Below are positions 34,336-45,910 of a stretch of DNA of 64,000 bases, piece by piece. This DNA is from Pelobates cultripes. Lineage: Eukaryota > Chordata > Amphibia > Anura > Pelobatidae. The notes under the pieces are model-generated. The model was not told where the DNA came from and made no database searches. It saw only the letters and a program-made list of their open reading frames with translations. Made by a program: the position numbers and the translations under genes. Within the stretch, counting starts at the first letter, position 1. Every line of letters starts with the position of its first letter. The stretch lies in the NCBI GenBank assembly GCA_933207985.1, contig OW240915.1, forward strand, positions 115,499,256-115,563,255, given 5' to 3'.

Positions 34336-34797
34336 ACAAAGGGAGAATGACAGTTTACTATATAGTTCTTTGCCCCCCTCCTGCTTACCTTCTGTGCAGA
34401 CAGGGGGGAAATAATTCCTCCTATGGTGGTCCAGTGGGTCCCTGGTGGTGCAGTGTGCTGCTAGTGGTCTCCCTGGTGGTCCAGTGTGTTGCTGGGGCGA
34501 TTGTGCTGGGAGTACGGCAACCCTAGCAGCACACTGGACTACCATTGAGACCATTTGTAAGAGCTGGCAGGGAAAACCTTCACATGGCACCCGGGCCGGG
34601 GGGGGAGGGGAGAGTGTAGGTGAAACTGCAACCTCCCCCCCACACAGCACGCAGCACCTATTTCTGGCTATTGTCAGATTTGGCACAGCAAGGGATCATT
34701 ACTCCCTCTGTGCCAAATTGTCTGATAGCCTGAAATAATAGGCAAATGTGCAACCCAGTCATGTTTGTCACCCCCTGATGGAGGCACTGCTATTAAG

Positions 34798-35110
34798 CAA
34801 CAATTCAATCGCATCTAGATTTCAACCTATCACTTTCACCTTTGGCCTTACTCAGTGAACTACACAAATCGCTGGTGATACCCTTGACCTTTTCTCCTCC
34901 AACCTCTGCTCTGTCTCTGCCAGATTAACTTCTCCAGCAAACATTTCCCTCTGTCTGACCACCATCTTATCACATATACTGTCAATCGGCCTCTCACTCA
35001 ACATATTAAATTGAGCTCTTCTTGGGAAATTAGAAAGTTGAGCTCATGCTAAGTGCCAGCTTCTCCTTCAACCTTGACACAGAAAGCACACCTTATATTG
35101 GACAAAATCC
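34798..35110 (+). pseudogene. LINE endonuclease fragment, right part
   Basis: The trace LTQ...TTQIAGDTLDLFSSNLCSVSARLTSPANISLCLTDHHLITYTVN reads in mixed frames. The TLDL and SDHH-type ends are typical of CR1/L2 or Jockey-group endonucleases. It continues the GDFN segment that ends at 29592. Frame breaks are frequent. Confidence 0.55.
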
Positions 35111-35215
35111 CACACCACACCTGACTTCTTACATTACAAATTCATGCTGCATTTCTATACACACCAATTTGTATATAATAATATAATACTAGCATATTTA
35201 GAAATGGGTATCTTA

Positions 35216-36754
35216 GAAGCTTTTATTGTTACTTTGCCAAAGCCTAACAAACCCCCCACACACTGCGCCAATCTGAGACCAATCTCGCTCCTCAACTCGG
35301 ATACTAAATTATATGCCAAAATGTTGGCTACAAGGGTCAAAGCACTTTTTCCCACGCTCATCTCTGCTGAACAAGCAGGGTTTGTGCCAGGCAGACAGGT
35401 GGGGGATAACACCCGCCACTTCCTAAATCTTATTGACTGTGCAAATCACTCCTCTCAGCAAGGCCTGGTGCTGGCGTTGGACGCCGAAAAGGCATTCGAC
35501 CGCTTGCACTGGGGATATATGACACGTACCTTGACTAAAATGGGCCTTCCACAGAACTTTATTAATAGTATCCTGGCCCTATATCAGTGCCCATCGGCAA
35601 GGGTTTTTAGCACCGGCTTTCTGTCAGCACCCTTCACCATACGAAATGGCACACGCCAGGGCTGCCCACTATCGCCACTTATCTTCATCTTATGCCTCGA
35701 ACCCCTAACACGAATCATAAAAGATAGTACACTGATCCAAGGCCTGTCAACTCCGGGCGGCATACAGAAGTTGGCTTTATTTGCCGACGACATACTCATG
35801 TTCATAACACACCCCATCAGCTCCGTTCCAGCTCTGCTAGATCTTCTCAAAGAGTACGGAGAAGTTTCATTCTATAAGAACAACACCGCTAAGACACAAG
35901 CGTTACCGATCAATCTGCCACACCAAACACAAGCGCACCTAACCCCCAAATACACCTTCGACTGGCGCAAATCGTCCCTCACATATCTAGGGATCAAACT
36001 GACAAAAACCCACCAAGCCATACCAAAAGAGAACCACTTCCCTGTAATACACAAATTGAGAGCGACTCTGGAAAAATGGGAGAACCTAGAGATCTCCTGG
36101 TTGGGCCGAGTAAATACAATTAAAATGATGACTCTACCTCATATCTTGTATCTCTTCCGCACGATTCCAATAGCACTCCCTAACAAACTGATCAAATTAA
36201 TGCAATCGGTTATTAATACACACGTCTGGAAACGAAAGCCCCCGAGAGTAGCCCAGCGCAACCTTGGCTTCCCCTTCACCAAAGGAGGCCTGGGCCTGCC
36301 GGATATCAAAACCTACTACAGAGCTACATCTCTAGCACAGGGTGTACACATTCTGAGACTTAAGGACAGCTCCCAAAAGCCTCTGTGGCTAACATTGGAA
36401 GATACCTACCTACATCCACACAATACGTCCCGCATACCCTACATCCACACAATACGTCCCAGTGCCCCCGCTAATCCTGATGGGGCGTAATTATCATATT
36501 GCTCCCGCTTCCTGGTGAGCTCGTGGCGGGTGTGGAGCCACCTGATCTGCTCTTCAGAGAAGCGCCGCTAGAGGCCATGTCCATCTTTTCCCCTGACCTA
36601 CCCACAGCGAGCTGGAAAGCCAAGGGCATACATAGAGTAAAGGACCTACTAGAGGGAGACGAAATCCAAACGTTCCCTGATCTCCAGCGAAAATGTTCCC
36701 TCCCCCAAAGGGACATGTACCTCTATCTTAGAACAAAAAACATTTTACTGCCCC
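35216..36754 (+). pseudogene. LINE 3 ORF2, reverse-transcriptase part
   Basis: In frame from 35216 to 36490: [60 protein letters not shown] (35780-35791), GEVSFYKNNTAKT, ISWLGRVNTIKMM and GGLGLPDI. A stop and frameshift near 36490 are followed by another frame (SPDLPTASWKAKG...KNILLPL) to the Gypsy insertion. A 20-bp word (CATCCACACAATACGTCCC) is duplicated near 36414 and 36441. The usual YADD is FADD here, still with both Asp residues. The methionine at 35144 is flanking sequence, not the LINE. Confidence 0.9.
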
Positions 36755-37372
36755 TGTCACGATTCGGGGAACCAAACACGCCAACACACACACACAAAGT
36801 GCCGTACCGGACCTTAGAGTGGCCGGGCTAAGCACACAAAGAATAGTCAGGAAACAAGCCGAGTAAAGGGGAACCAGAAGACAGAATAACGATAGACAAG
36901 CCGAGGTCAAAGGGTAGGAGAAAGTCACAAAGTCGAATAAACAAGCCAGAGAGTACGTAACCAGAAACACAAGTTCAGTATCAATACTAGCAGGTAAAGA
37001 CCACAACAGGGCGAAGAGGAACAGGAAAGGTAAGTATATAAATCCAAAGGTTAATTCTGATTAGATAATTTCCAATCAGAATTAACAATCACACGTGGGA
37101 GATATCTAAACCTCCCACTGTGATTGAGGCACTGTGCCTTTAACGCCGGGTCAGGTGACTGAGCCCGGCGTTTGTTAAAATGGGCGGTCTCCCAGCGTGC
37201 AGCGTCATGCATGCTGCCGCTGGGGGACACAGAGGAAGAGGCGGACGGCACCCGTGGGAGAGAGGGTGCCGCCCGCCGAGCACACGGCTGGAGGGGGACC
37301 GCGGACGGCTGGAGGGTGAGTGCCGCGAGCGGACTGCAGCCTCCCCTCGCAGCCGCCCGTGGGACCCTGACA
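36755..37372 (-). repeat. 3' LTR of the Gypsy element
   Basis: Starts TGTCACGATTCGGGG (plus strand) and ends CCCTGACA. Near-identical to 41528-42147. Open frames across it (for example 37172-37438) are not genes. Contains AAGGTAAGTATATAA near 37028. Confidence 0.97.
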
Positions 37373-37404
37373 GTACCCCCCCCTCGAAGACCGCCCGGAG
37401 GGCG

Positions 37405-39952
37405 GGAAGCAGAAGGCTTCAAAGGAAACCGGGCATGAAAGGAGCGAACTAAAGAGGGGGCGTGCAAATCAGAGCTCGAAACCCAAGACCGCTCCTCAGG
37501 GCCGTAACCCTTCCAATCCACCAGGTATTGTAGCCGACCCCTAGAAACACGAGAGTCGAGAAGGGCAGCCACTTCGAACACGTCACTAGAGACAGTACGA
37601 GGGGAAACGGGCCGTCCGAGAGGACGAGAGAACCGGTTACACAGCAAGGGCTTCAAAAGCGAAACGTGAAACGTGTGCGGAATACGCATGGAAGGAGGCA
37701 AGTCCAGGGAGTAGGAAACGAGGTTAATCCTACGTAACACTTTGTAGGGACCAAGAAACCTGGGAGCAAACTTCATCAAGGGGACCCTGAGATGGAGGTT
37801 CTTGGAGGACAACCGCACCCCTATGGCGATCAGCGAACTTCTTCTGAGCAGCTGCTGAACGAGACAGCGCAATATGGACCTGATCCCACGTCTTCCGTAA
37901 AGAGGCCAGGTGCTGGTCCAAGGCGGGCATTCCCTTGTCAGAGAATGCACCGGGAAGGACAGAAGGCCGAAACCCATAAGCAACCTCAAAAGGACTTAAG
38001 CCAGTAGACAAATGAGACACCGCATTCCTGGCAAATTCAGCCCACGGAAGAAGGCGAGACCAGTCCACAGACTGATTAGCACGTTCGGCTGCACCATTAG
38101 ATTGCGGGTGATAGGAGGAAGTGAACGACAAGGAGACCCCCGTCTCAGCACAAAAGCCCCTCCAAAACCGAGAGACAAATTGCGGGCCCCTGTCAGAAAC
38201 GATATCCTGAGGTACCCCATGCAAGCGGAACACTTCCTTGGCAAACACCTGGGCAAGCTGAATCGCAGAGGGTAGTTTCTTAAGCGGAATAAAGTGGGCC
38301 ATTTTAGAGAACCTATCCGTCACAGTTAATATCACTGTCTGACCATCAGAAGGAGGAAGGTCTACAATAAAATCCATGGACAAATGGGTCCATGGTTTCT
38401 TGGGTACAGATAGAGGCATCAGTAGGCCTTGGGGTCTCATATTAGGAGACTTACACTGCGTACAGACCCGACAAGCCTGAACAAAATCCACTACGTCTCG
38501 CTTGAGTGAAGGCCACCAGAACTGTTGAAGGAGGCTCTTATAAGTCTTGGTAACCCCCGGATGACCAGCAGTTTTGGCGGTGTGAAATAATGTTAACAAC
38601 TTTTTTCTGTCATTTACTTTCACGTATAGTTTACCAACAGGCGTCTCCAGAGGGGCTTGGGTTTGGTATGTCTTAATATTCTCAAGGAAGGGAGACGAAA
38701 CAACCAAACGGGTAGCAGCTATGATCTGAGAAGCTGGTACAATAGGTTCAGGAGTTGGGTTAACAAATTCTAAAGGTTCATACTGTCGAGAGATAGCCTC
38801 AGCTTTGGCATTACGGCAACCAGGTCTATAGGTAATAATGTATTGGAATCGCGAAAGGAATAGAGACCATCTAGCCTGTCGGGCGGACAACCTTCTAGTA
38901 TTGGCTATATAGGAGAGGTTCTTATGATCTGTTATAACCATAATTTTGTGTCTAGAACCCTCTAATAAGTACCTCCATTCCTTAAAAGCTAACACAATAG
39001 CTAATAGTTCTCTGTTCCCAACATCGTAATTCTTTTCTGGATCAGACAACCTTTTGGAAAAGAAACAACAGGGATGGAGGGGTTCGTCATACGATAACCT
39101 TTGTGACAGTACTGCTCCCACCCCCGATTCAGAAGCGTCTACTTCCATAACAAAGGGAAGAGAAGGATTAGGGTGGTGTAGTACTGGAGCAGAGGCAAAT
39201 GCTTTCTTGAGAGTTTCGAAGGCTTTAAGGGCTTCAGGAGTCCAAACCCTAGGGTGTAGACCTTTTTTAGTCAGCTTTGTGATAGGGGAGATAAGTGGTG
39301 AGAAGTTTTTTATAAATTTTCTATAATAGTTAGCAAAACCTATAAAACGCTGGATAGCCTTAAGTCCTTGGGGAAGTGGCCAGGACAGTATAGCTTCCAA
39401 TTTAGCAGGATCCATACTAAAACCCTGTTCAGTAATTATATATCCCAGGAATTGCACAGAGGTCTGATCGAACAGACATTTTTCTAACTTACAATAAAGT
39501 CCGTTCTGTAATAACTTTTTAAGCACCATCCTAACATGATTATGATGTGACTTCAAATCAGGAGAATATACAAGTATTTCGTCAAGGTACACCATGGCAC
39601 AGACATGCAATAGATCCCTAAGGACATCATTTATGAGATCCTGAAACACAGCAGTAGCATTACACAGTCCAAAAGGCATGACCAGGTATTCATAATGCCC
39701 ACTACGCGTATTGAACGCTGTCTTCCACTCATCATTCTCCTTTATACGGATAAGGTTAACGCGATCAAACAACTCAGTGATGAGGGGGATAGGGTAGGCG
39801 TTTTTAATCGTTATATTGTTCAGAGTCCTATAGTCTATACATGGCCTCAAATCGCCCTCCTTCTTTGCCACAAAAAAGAAACCAGCACCAGCAGGAGAGG
39901 AGGACCTTCTAATAAAACCTTTCCTTAAGGATTCCCGTATGTACTCCTCCAT
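37405..39952 (-). pseudogene. pol: Gypsy pol: RT, RNase H, integrase, chromodomain
   Basis: The main frame (39952-37730) has RT (GFIRRSSSPAGAGFFFV, LRPCIDYRTLN, YLVMPFGLCNATAVFQ), RNase H (EVDASESGVGAVLSQ, NRELLAIVLAFKEW, TDHKNL), the integrase zinc domain (HPGVTKTYKSLL, CRVCTQCK) and core (SMDFIVDLPPS, SDRGPQF, AERANQS). A frameshift near 37800 leads into LGPYKVLRRI, HVSLLKP and a chromodomain (LQYLVDWKGYGPEERSWV, about 37440-37530). Defects: the segment with the first RT catalytic Asp is missing in frame (FDRV joined to NLIRIK, near 39757); YLDD is YLDE (39578-39589); and the integrase lacks about 15 residues after ANQS (near 38060). Hence the copy is inactive. Confidence 0.93.
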
Positions 39953-40560
39953 GACCTGGTTTTCTTTCTCTTTCTTTCCTAGGGGGCATAGTGCCCGGTA
40001 ATAGGTTTATGGCACATTCATAGTCACGGTGCGGAGGTAGCTTATCTGCCTCCCTTTTTTCAAAAACCAATGCAAGGTCTGCATATACAGAAGGGACAGA
40101 AACAGAGAGTGGTTCAGCCATGGGCATGTTGAGTAAACAAACAGGACGTACATGAGCCATACAATCTCGTTGACAAGATTCCCCCCAGGAGAGTATATCT
40201 AAGCAACCCCAATCGAGAACAGGGTTGTGTTTCACTAACCAGGGAAAACCCAGAACGATGGAAGCAGAAGGGGAGTCAATTATTTGAAAGGTTAACCTTT
40301 CCTTATGCAAAACACCCACAGACATCACTATTTCTTGGGTCTCATGGGTCACCAGAGGTTTCTCAAGTGGTCTACCATCTATGGCCTCAACGACCAAGGG
40401 ATCAAAGTCAAGGCTGCGGTTTTAGCAAAGTTCTCATCCATAAGGTTGTCTGCCGCACCTGAATCGATCAAGGCTTTGGTTGTTATGGTGGTTTTATTGA
40501 CTAAAAGAGAAACCGTAATAAACGGTCTGGAGATGGACACATGAGGGGACAAAGTCATAA
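39953..40560 (-). pseudogene. Gypsy protease region
   Basis: The retropepsin motif DSGAAD is at 40448-40465, followed by a single-base shift near 40410 into VEAIDGRPLEKPL, SIVLGFPWLVKHNP and NLLPGTMPPRKE (frame 40397-39909). A second shift or small deletion near 39960, where the family normally has a short linker, separates it from RT. In the intact element this part cleaves the polyprotein. Confidence 0.85.
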
Positions 40561-40587
40561 CACCCGAGGCCGACCCCTCTCTAGGCC

Positions 40588-41511
40588 TTAGGTGCTGTAG
40601 TTTCCCTGTAACTTAGGGCAGGCATTACAGTGGTGCCCCCTCTTTCCACAATAAAGGCATAACCCCTCCCTTCTACGATATGCTCTTTCAGCCTCAGTTA
40701 GCCCCGTAGCACCCAATTGCATGGGTTCGGGGGATGGTTGACTAGGAGCGGGTAGTGCTAGTAAAGCAGTAGAGGGGGGAGCAGGTAATGCCCGTGTATC
40801 CATCCGTCTTTGACTACGCCTCTCTCTAATACGGTTATCAATAAGAATGATATAATCTATGACATCATCCAGAGGAACAGGCAATTCCCTGGATGCTATT
40901 TCATCCAGTATGTAGGCGGCCAAACCCTCCTGAAAGGCTGTTACAAGGGCGTCATTATTCCAAACCACTTCAGCTGCTAGCGTGCGGAACTTGATAGTAT
41001 AATCCGCTACAGATCTGTTACCCTGTCGTACCCTAAGCAGAGCTTTGCCAGCAGAGGCAACCCTACCGGGTTGATCAAACGTACGTTTGAAAGCTGTCAA
41101 GAAATCTTCAAAGGACATAGGAGATGTATTCTCCCACATGGGATTAGCCCATGCTAAAGTTTTCCCGGACAGGTGGTTTATCAGAAAGGCAATTTTGGAT
41201 CTGTCAGTGGGATAGGAACGTGGATTCATCACCAAATGGATGTCAATTTGGTTGAGGAAACCACGACACAATGCTGGGTCACCGCTGTAGCGCTGTGGCG
41301 GTGTCATATGAACAACATGAGCAGGAACGGGTACCGGAGTGGGAATGGGTTTGGGCACAGCAGCAGCAGCCTCCTGGACGGCAGGTTGCAAGTGTGCAGT
41401 ACGAGCCAGTATGGTTTGTAAAGCTTGGGCAAACTGATCCATACGGTGGTCTAAACCATCCATTCTAGCCTCCTGATTAACTAGGAGCTGTGGTATGTCA
41501 GCAGGTTCCAT
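40588..41511 (-). CDS. gag: Gypsy gag, intact frame of 307 residues
   Basis: Start at 41511, 17 bases after the 5' LTR, at MEPADIPQLL. The order is an N-terminal coiled-coil-like part, a Pro/Val-rich linker (VPKPIPTPVPVP), and capsid (YSGDPALCRGFLNQIDIHL, TDRSKIAFLINHLSGKTLAWA, YTIKFRTLAAEVVWN). It ends with one CCHC zinc knuckle (CLYCGKRGHHCNAC, about 40617-40660). This layout matches Sushi-type Metaviridae gag, the same family that gave rise to the domesticated mammalian RTL genes. No stop or frameshift interrupts it, in contrast with pol. It probably remains a transposon protein; nothing suggests host use. Confidence 0.9.
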   Translation of the reverse strand: MEPADIPQLLVNQEARMDGLDHRMDQFAQALQTILARTAHLQPAVQEAAAAVPKPIPTPVPVPAHVVHMTPPQRYSGDPALCRGFLNQIDIHLVMNPRSYPTDRSKIAFLINHLSGKTLAWANPMWENTSPMSFEDFLTAFKRTFDQPGRVASAGKALLRVRQGNRSVADYTIKFRTLAAEVVWNNDALVTAFQEGLAAYILDEIASRELPVPLDDVIDYIILIDNRIRERRSQRRMDTRALPAPPSTALLALPAPSQPSPEPMQLGATGLTEAERAYRRREGLCLYCGKRGHHCNACPKLQGNYST

Positions 41512-41527
41512 TATGGCCCTGTTGTAA

Positions 41528-42147
41528 TGTCACGATTCGGGGAACCAAACACGCCAACACACACACACACAAAGTGCCGTACCGGACCTTAGAGTGGCCG
41601 GGCTAAGCACACAAAGAATAGTCAGGAAACAAGCCGAGTAAAGGGGAACCAGAAGACAGAATAACGATAGACAAGCCGAGGTCAAAGGGTAGGAGAAAGT
41701 CACAAAGTCGGATAAACAAGCCAGAGAGTACGTAACCAGAAACACAAGTTCAGTATCAATACTAGCAGGTAAAGACCACAACAGGGCGAAGAGGAACAGG
41801 AAAGGTAAGTATATAAATCCAAAGGTTAATTCTGATTGTATAATTTCCAATCAGAATTAACAATCACACGTGGGAGATATCTAAACCTCCCACTGTGATT
41901 GAGGCACTGTGCCTTTAACGCCGGGTCAGGTGACTGACCCCAGCGTTTGTTAAAATGGGCGGTCTCCCAGCGTGCAGCGTCATGCATGCTGCTGCTGGGG
42001 GACACAGAGGAAGAGGCGGACGGCACCCGTGGGAGAGAGGATGCCGCCCACCGAGCGCACGTCTGGAAGGGGACCGCGGACGGCTGGAGGGTGAGTGCCA
42101 CGAGCGGACTGCAGCCTCCCCTCGCAGCTGCCCGCGGGACCCTGACA
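41528..42147 (-). repeat. 5' LTR of the Gypsy element
   Basis: Same termini as the 3' LTR. By eye it differs at about 15 positions, many of them C/T or G/A changes. It is followed inward by the gag start. Confidence 0.97.
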
Positions 42148-42850
42148 GCCCCATGCAAGCAGAACAAACAAAATGCCCAAAGACCTACCTCTGTTACCCT
42201 CTCAGGTCCTCTCTACTAAACTAGGGAAACCCCTGTACATGTGCTACAATGCCCTCCTGGAAGGTCAATTAGGTGAAGCAAGATCATATATGACACAATG
42301 GGAGGGAGAGCTAGACAACCAACTAACATTGGCACAATGGTATGAGGCGATAACAATCACAAAGAGTGCTTCCAAGAGCCTCTCGCTATGGGAGGCATAC
42401 TGCAAAATAGCCATGAGATGGTACCTAGTACCGCACAAATTAGCGCGCATTTACAAGGGTTCCTCCGGGCTATGCTGGCGTTGTGAGGGGGGTGAGGGTA
42501 CCATGCTGCACATGTTTTGGACATGCCAGGCACTAGGTACATTCTGGAAACAGATACAAAGCCTTGTTGCGAACACTACCGGCCTCCTAATCCAGCTGAG
42601 ACCAGAACATTACCTGCTACATATGATACCCGGGCTCTCACTGCACCCCCACAAAACAGTGCTAATAAACATACTTACAGTAGCAAAAATTCTTCTAGCC
42701 CAAAACTGGAAGAGCAAAGCGGTACCCACCATAGTGGCACTCATAGAGAGAATGGATGTCATAAGCTCTTATGAACGTATGGCCAGCAGAGTCCAGGGTC
42801 AGGGGACTAAATATGACAAAGAATGGGCAAGCTGGAACTGTAAGCCATAA
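42148..42850 (+). pseudogene. LINE 3 ORF2, C-terminal part
   Basis: It resumes after the Gypsy copy. The frame 42173-42850 reads LGKPLYMCYNALL, WYEAITITKSASKSLS, a CCHC-like block (CWRCEGGEGTMLHMFWTC) and the tail AKILLAQNWKSK to KEWASWNCKP, a normal Tx1/L1 ORF2 C-terminus. The first 25 bases lie in another frame. Confidence 0.88.
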
Positions 42851-43303
42851 GTCCAGTAACTAGTATAATACCCCATGCATCAGGACATACCGGCCACAAA
42901 CCGGACCGTCAAACTGTTATTATAGTACCCAAGGACAGGCTAAGAATGGTTAGAGAACGCTAAATAGTAGGTGCAAGCACTGGGTAGCAAGGCTGGGGAC
43001 TCTAAGTTATCCCCTTTCATCCCCCCCTTATGTTCCTGTTCCCCCCAAATACTGCCAACGCATTACCGATTGTACAAAGTCCGAGCCTCGGTATGAGGCC
43101 GAACCAGTTCAGGAGCAAATAACTATCCTATATTTGTTTGGAATGAGTGTACAATAACAGTTTCATGATGTATAAAACGTACCAAGCGTAAGACCGCAAT
43201 GTCCGCACTGCATTGTCATGTAAACCTAGTGTACACAAAACTGAATGTAATGTATGCTTGTTCATGCTGTTGGCATAATAAAGACTATAGATGGAAAAAA
43301 AAA
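42851..43303 (+). other. LINE 3 3' untranslated region
   Basis: Non-coding, with AATAAAG near 43276 and an A-run that abuts the target duplication at 43304. Confidence 0.85.
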
Positions 43304-43318
43304 GAAATGGGTATCTTA

Positions 43319-44922
43319 TTGATCAATTCCTCCTCCAATCTGACATGCCGTTAATCCTCATGTGTAACAGGTTTTACAGTCCGAAGAGCCCTTATAACGC
43401 CAGGTCGTTTAGCTCCATTTAGTTTAATGCCATTTGGACTTACATTTTAGAAGACTGCGTGTTGTGTCTACTGACCCAAATTGATGAAGAGGTATATTGT
43501 TCAATGAATGTGAGTATAGAGATAGTGAACACTCGGAGACAAATGCATGTTGTTGTTAAAAAAAAAACAAAAAAAAAAACAAACTTTTAAATACATTTCT
43601 GGTCATTCCAAATAAAGTGAAGGAAATACCTCAAATTCCTATACATGGGAACTTTTACATAAGCACGTTTTAGGTAGATTTTTGCAATCTAGTTTTTTAT
43701 TTGCAGAATGATTTATAAAAAGAATGAAAATGTTAAAAAATATATATATTATATAGTTATGTGTTTGCAAAAAGTATGGAGACCATACATCTAAGGGATT
43801 CTGGACTTCGAGGTTGTAAAGATTGTAGATCTATCAGATTATATATCAGTAAATTGAATTTTTATGTAAATAGGGCATAGAATAAAATACATGAGTAATG
43901 AACAACAATGTGCCCATCATAAGTTAAATAAACAAAATGTACATTAATAGCAAAACCAGAGCTCAATAGAAGGCATCTTTTCAGGAGAAATGCCATAGCA
44001 GTGTGAGGTGTACCTTGGTAGTACAGCACATTGGGTGTGGTAAGGAGGGAGCGAAGGCTCCATTTGTGGAACAGGTATTATTCATTTCTTTTCATGTTGA
44101 ACATTGCATGAGGTTGTAGAGGGAAATGTCCATCAGGACTATAATGATTGATTTCCTAAATTAAATTTCACAAAATGGAATAGAGAAACAAATGCACAAC
44201 CACTATGAACTTAAATCTCACACCACAAACAGTAATGTGAAAGAATTCAATTTAGTAATTTCCAAAGTAATGAAATTTCGATTTACCTTCTGAATTGCCT
44301 TTGCATGCCTTTACATACCCTTTATTTTAGTAACAAGTCCTATGACAAGTGGTATCAAAGCCCTGTGGTTTTTAATAGAAATCATTAAAGGAATTATCCT
44401 GGAGTGCTCTGACAGGGCAGTGGCGCTCATCAATAAATTAGCAAACACTTTTAAATAGTATGGGGATAAATATAAGCATTAGGTAATGGCAAAGGATCTC
44501 AGAATTAAACGAGATTGTGGTCTGCTGCTCTACTGAGGAAAATAACCTTCATTTTACATTTTAAATGATGTCTCCTTGGAGACAGGAGATGCAACAAGTG
44601 CCAATGCTTCATGCTGATCACTCATTTACTTCCCTAAACCTGCCAGCAATATTCACAGTTTATTTTCAATAACCACTGATAGCTCTACTGCTTTCTTTAA
44701 ATTAATAACTGTGTATTGTGTGAAACTGAAAAAGACAATTCAAGATTCTGCATCAGGTTTTGTGCAAATAACTTCCCTATCATATATCAATTTCAGATAT
44801 TGGGAAAACTTGAATGTATATAATGTAAGTAAAAGAGTGACACTTGATGGCACCCCTTGCCATGTTATATATTGCTATGCACAAACAAGATGTTTTACCT
44901 GTTTCCATCATGTTTATGTCCC
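43319..44922. other. No feature recognised
   Basis: AT-rich, apparently single-copy sequence with an A-run (about 43557-43580) and short (TA)n near 43740. No coding or repeat trace that I can name. Confidence 0.5.
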
Positions 44923-45090
44923 CTTTATATTTTTTTAAATTCTTTATTTTTGCAGAGCATGGAATGTCATACAGGCTCTCACAGACATGACATCAGAGTA
45001 TTCATAACAATATAGAGAAACGTACATTTAACATGAAATGTCAAGAAAAAATGCCATAATATAATAATAATTATATATATATATAATATA
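44923..45090 (-). mobile_element. LINE 3'-end fragment
   Basis: T-run followed by TAAATTCTTTATTTTTGCAGAG, the same minus-strand LINE 3' terminus as at 5615 and 5894. A (TA)n lies near 45072-45088. Upstream limit uncertain. Confidence 0.55.
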
Positions 45091-45647
45091 GTAAAACAAA
45101 AACGAGTAGACAAAGAGAACTGTGTGATGTTAGTAGTCTGCACTTCTAAAATCCATGTCCAGATGTTAATTTATGGAACATGTAACATTGAGGAAAACTA
45201 AAATGTTACTAAGTGCTAATTAATGGAATCTGATTAATTGTAATTGAAACACATCAATTAGTATACATGATTAGAAACAAACTTATTTTAAAGGGATAAT
45301 AAACTCTATATGGTGTGTATTCTCTTAACAGGGTAAATATTTAATCTACTCACAATTTCCCATTCATTTCAAAAGAGGAATTGCTCTTAAAGGGGGAAAT
45401 GAAATTTCTCTCAAATTTACATAATTAAATAAAACATTGAAAATCAGCTATAACATTTTTTCATGCTAAGCTCTATTTTATTTTAAATTTATATTAAAGA
45501 TTTACCAAATACAAATTATGATCAGTTCAGACGAGGCAAAGTCAGGTGTAGACACAAATATGTACTACTATTCCCCTTTATTGATGCACCATTAAAACAA
45601 ACAGTAGTAGTTTTTTTTCATATTGTATTAAGAAAATAATGCTTAAA
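45091..45647. other. No feature recognised
   Basis: AT-rich sequence without coding trace up to the target duplication of LINE 5. Confidence 0.5.
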
Positions 45648-45660
45648 TAAGTTTATTATT

Positions 45661-45910
45661 CCACAATTCTAGGAGAACCACCGGACTTTAGCATGGAAGC
45701 CGCACTCTTGCACTTCACCAAAGGAACTTTAACTCAATATAAGCAATCGATACTACGACACCTGCTAAATGCAGCCAAAGCACTGATCCCGGCCAGGTGG
45801 AAACAAACCCAACCACCCACTAAGGTCGAGTGGCTCCAGAGAGTAGAGGAGATCCACACAGCCGACATGCTCGGGAGAAGCAACAAACATGTCGAACTCT
45901 GGAGACCGTG
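45661..45910 (+). pseudogene. LINE 5 ORF2 C-terminal fragment
   Basis: The reading LHFTKGTLTQYKQSILRHLL, AAKALIPARWK, PPTKVEWLQRVEEI and ELWRP is the end of a Tx1/L1 ORF2. Across the solo LTR the frame continues as WYTYIS at 46898, which restores the family's W-x-PW ending. The apparent residues after 45910 in the open frame belong to the LTR. Confidence 0.88.

Larger units (their letters stand above)
29593..34789. mobile_element. Outer hAT-like element of a nested set
   Basis: The left end CAGGGCTGCCATCAG and the right end (reverse CAGTGCCTCCATCAG) agree at 11 of 15 positions. The flanks CAATTAAG (29585-29592) and CTATTAAG (34790-34797) agree at 7 of 8, a hAT-like 8-bp duplication. It interrupts a LINE endonuclease trace. 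It has its own copies of the T-rich tract and C/G-run stem (about 29640-29740 and 34370-34410) and a GTGAGGG/TTAGGGGGATTAG-type array (33850-34330). It contains the hAT-like element at 30308-33753. Confidence 0.65.
36755..42147 (-). mobile_element. Full-length chromodomain Ty3/Gypsy element (Sushi-like) with 5-bp target duplication
   Basis: TG...CA LTRs (36755-37372 and 41528-42147) bound an internal region coding on the minus strand. GCCCC flanks both sides (36750-36754 and 42148-42152). Order from the 5' end (right): LTR, gag, protease, RT, RNase H, integrase with a chromodomain, a purine tract (GAGGGGGGGG, complement of 37376-37386), LTR. The two LTRs differ by about 15 positions by eye. 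The coding region has several frameshifts and loses RT catalytic residues. It sits inside LINE 3. Confidence 0.97.
35216..43303 (+). mobile_element. Tx1/L1-like LINE 3, 5'-truncated, with a 15-bp target duplication and a Gypsy insert
   Basis: GAAATGGGTATCTTA occurs at 35201-35215 and again at 43304-43318, directly after the A-run that ends the LINE. The element begins inside the RT domain (EAFIVTLPKPNK), so it is 5'-truncated. Its ORF2 is split by a Gypsy element at 36755-42147. The 3' untranslated region is 42851-43303, with AATAAAG near 43276. Confidence 0.95.

Noticed and set aside
37172..37438. Open frames within the Gypsy LTR (also 41947-42219)
   Set aside because: Non-coding LTR sequence; the same frames appear in both LTRs because the LTRs are duplicates.
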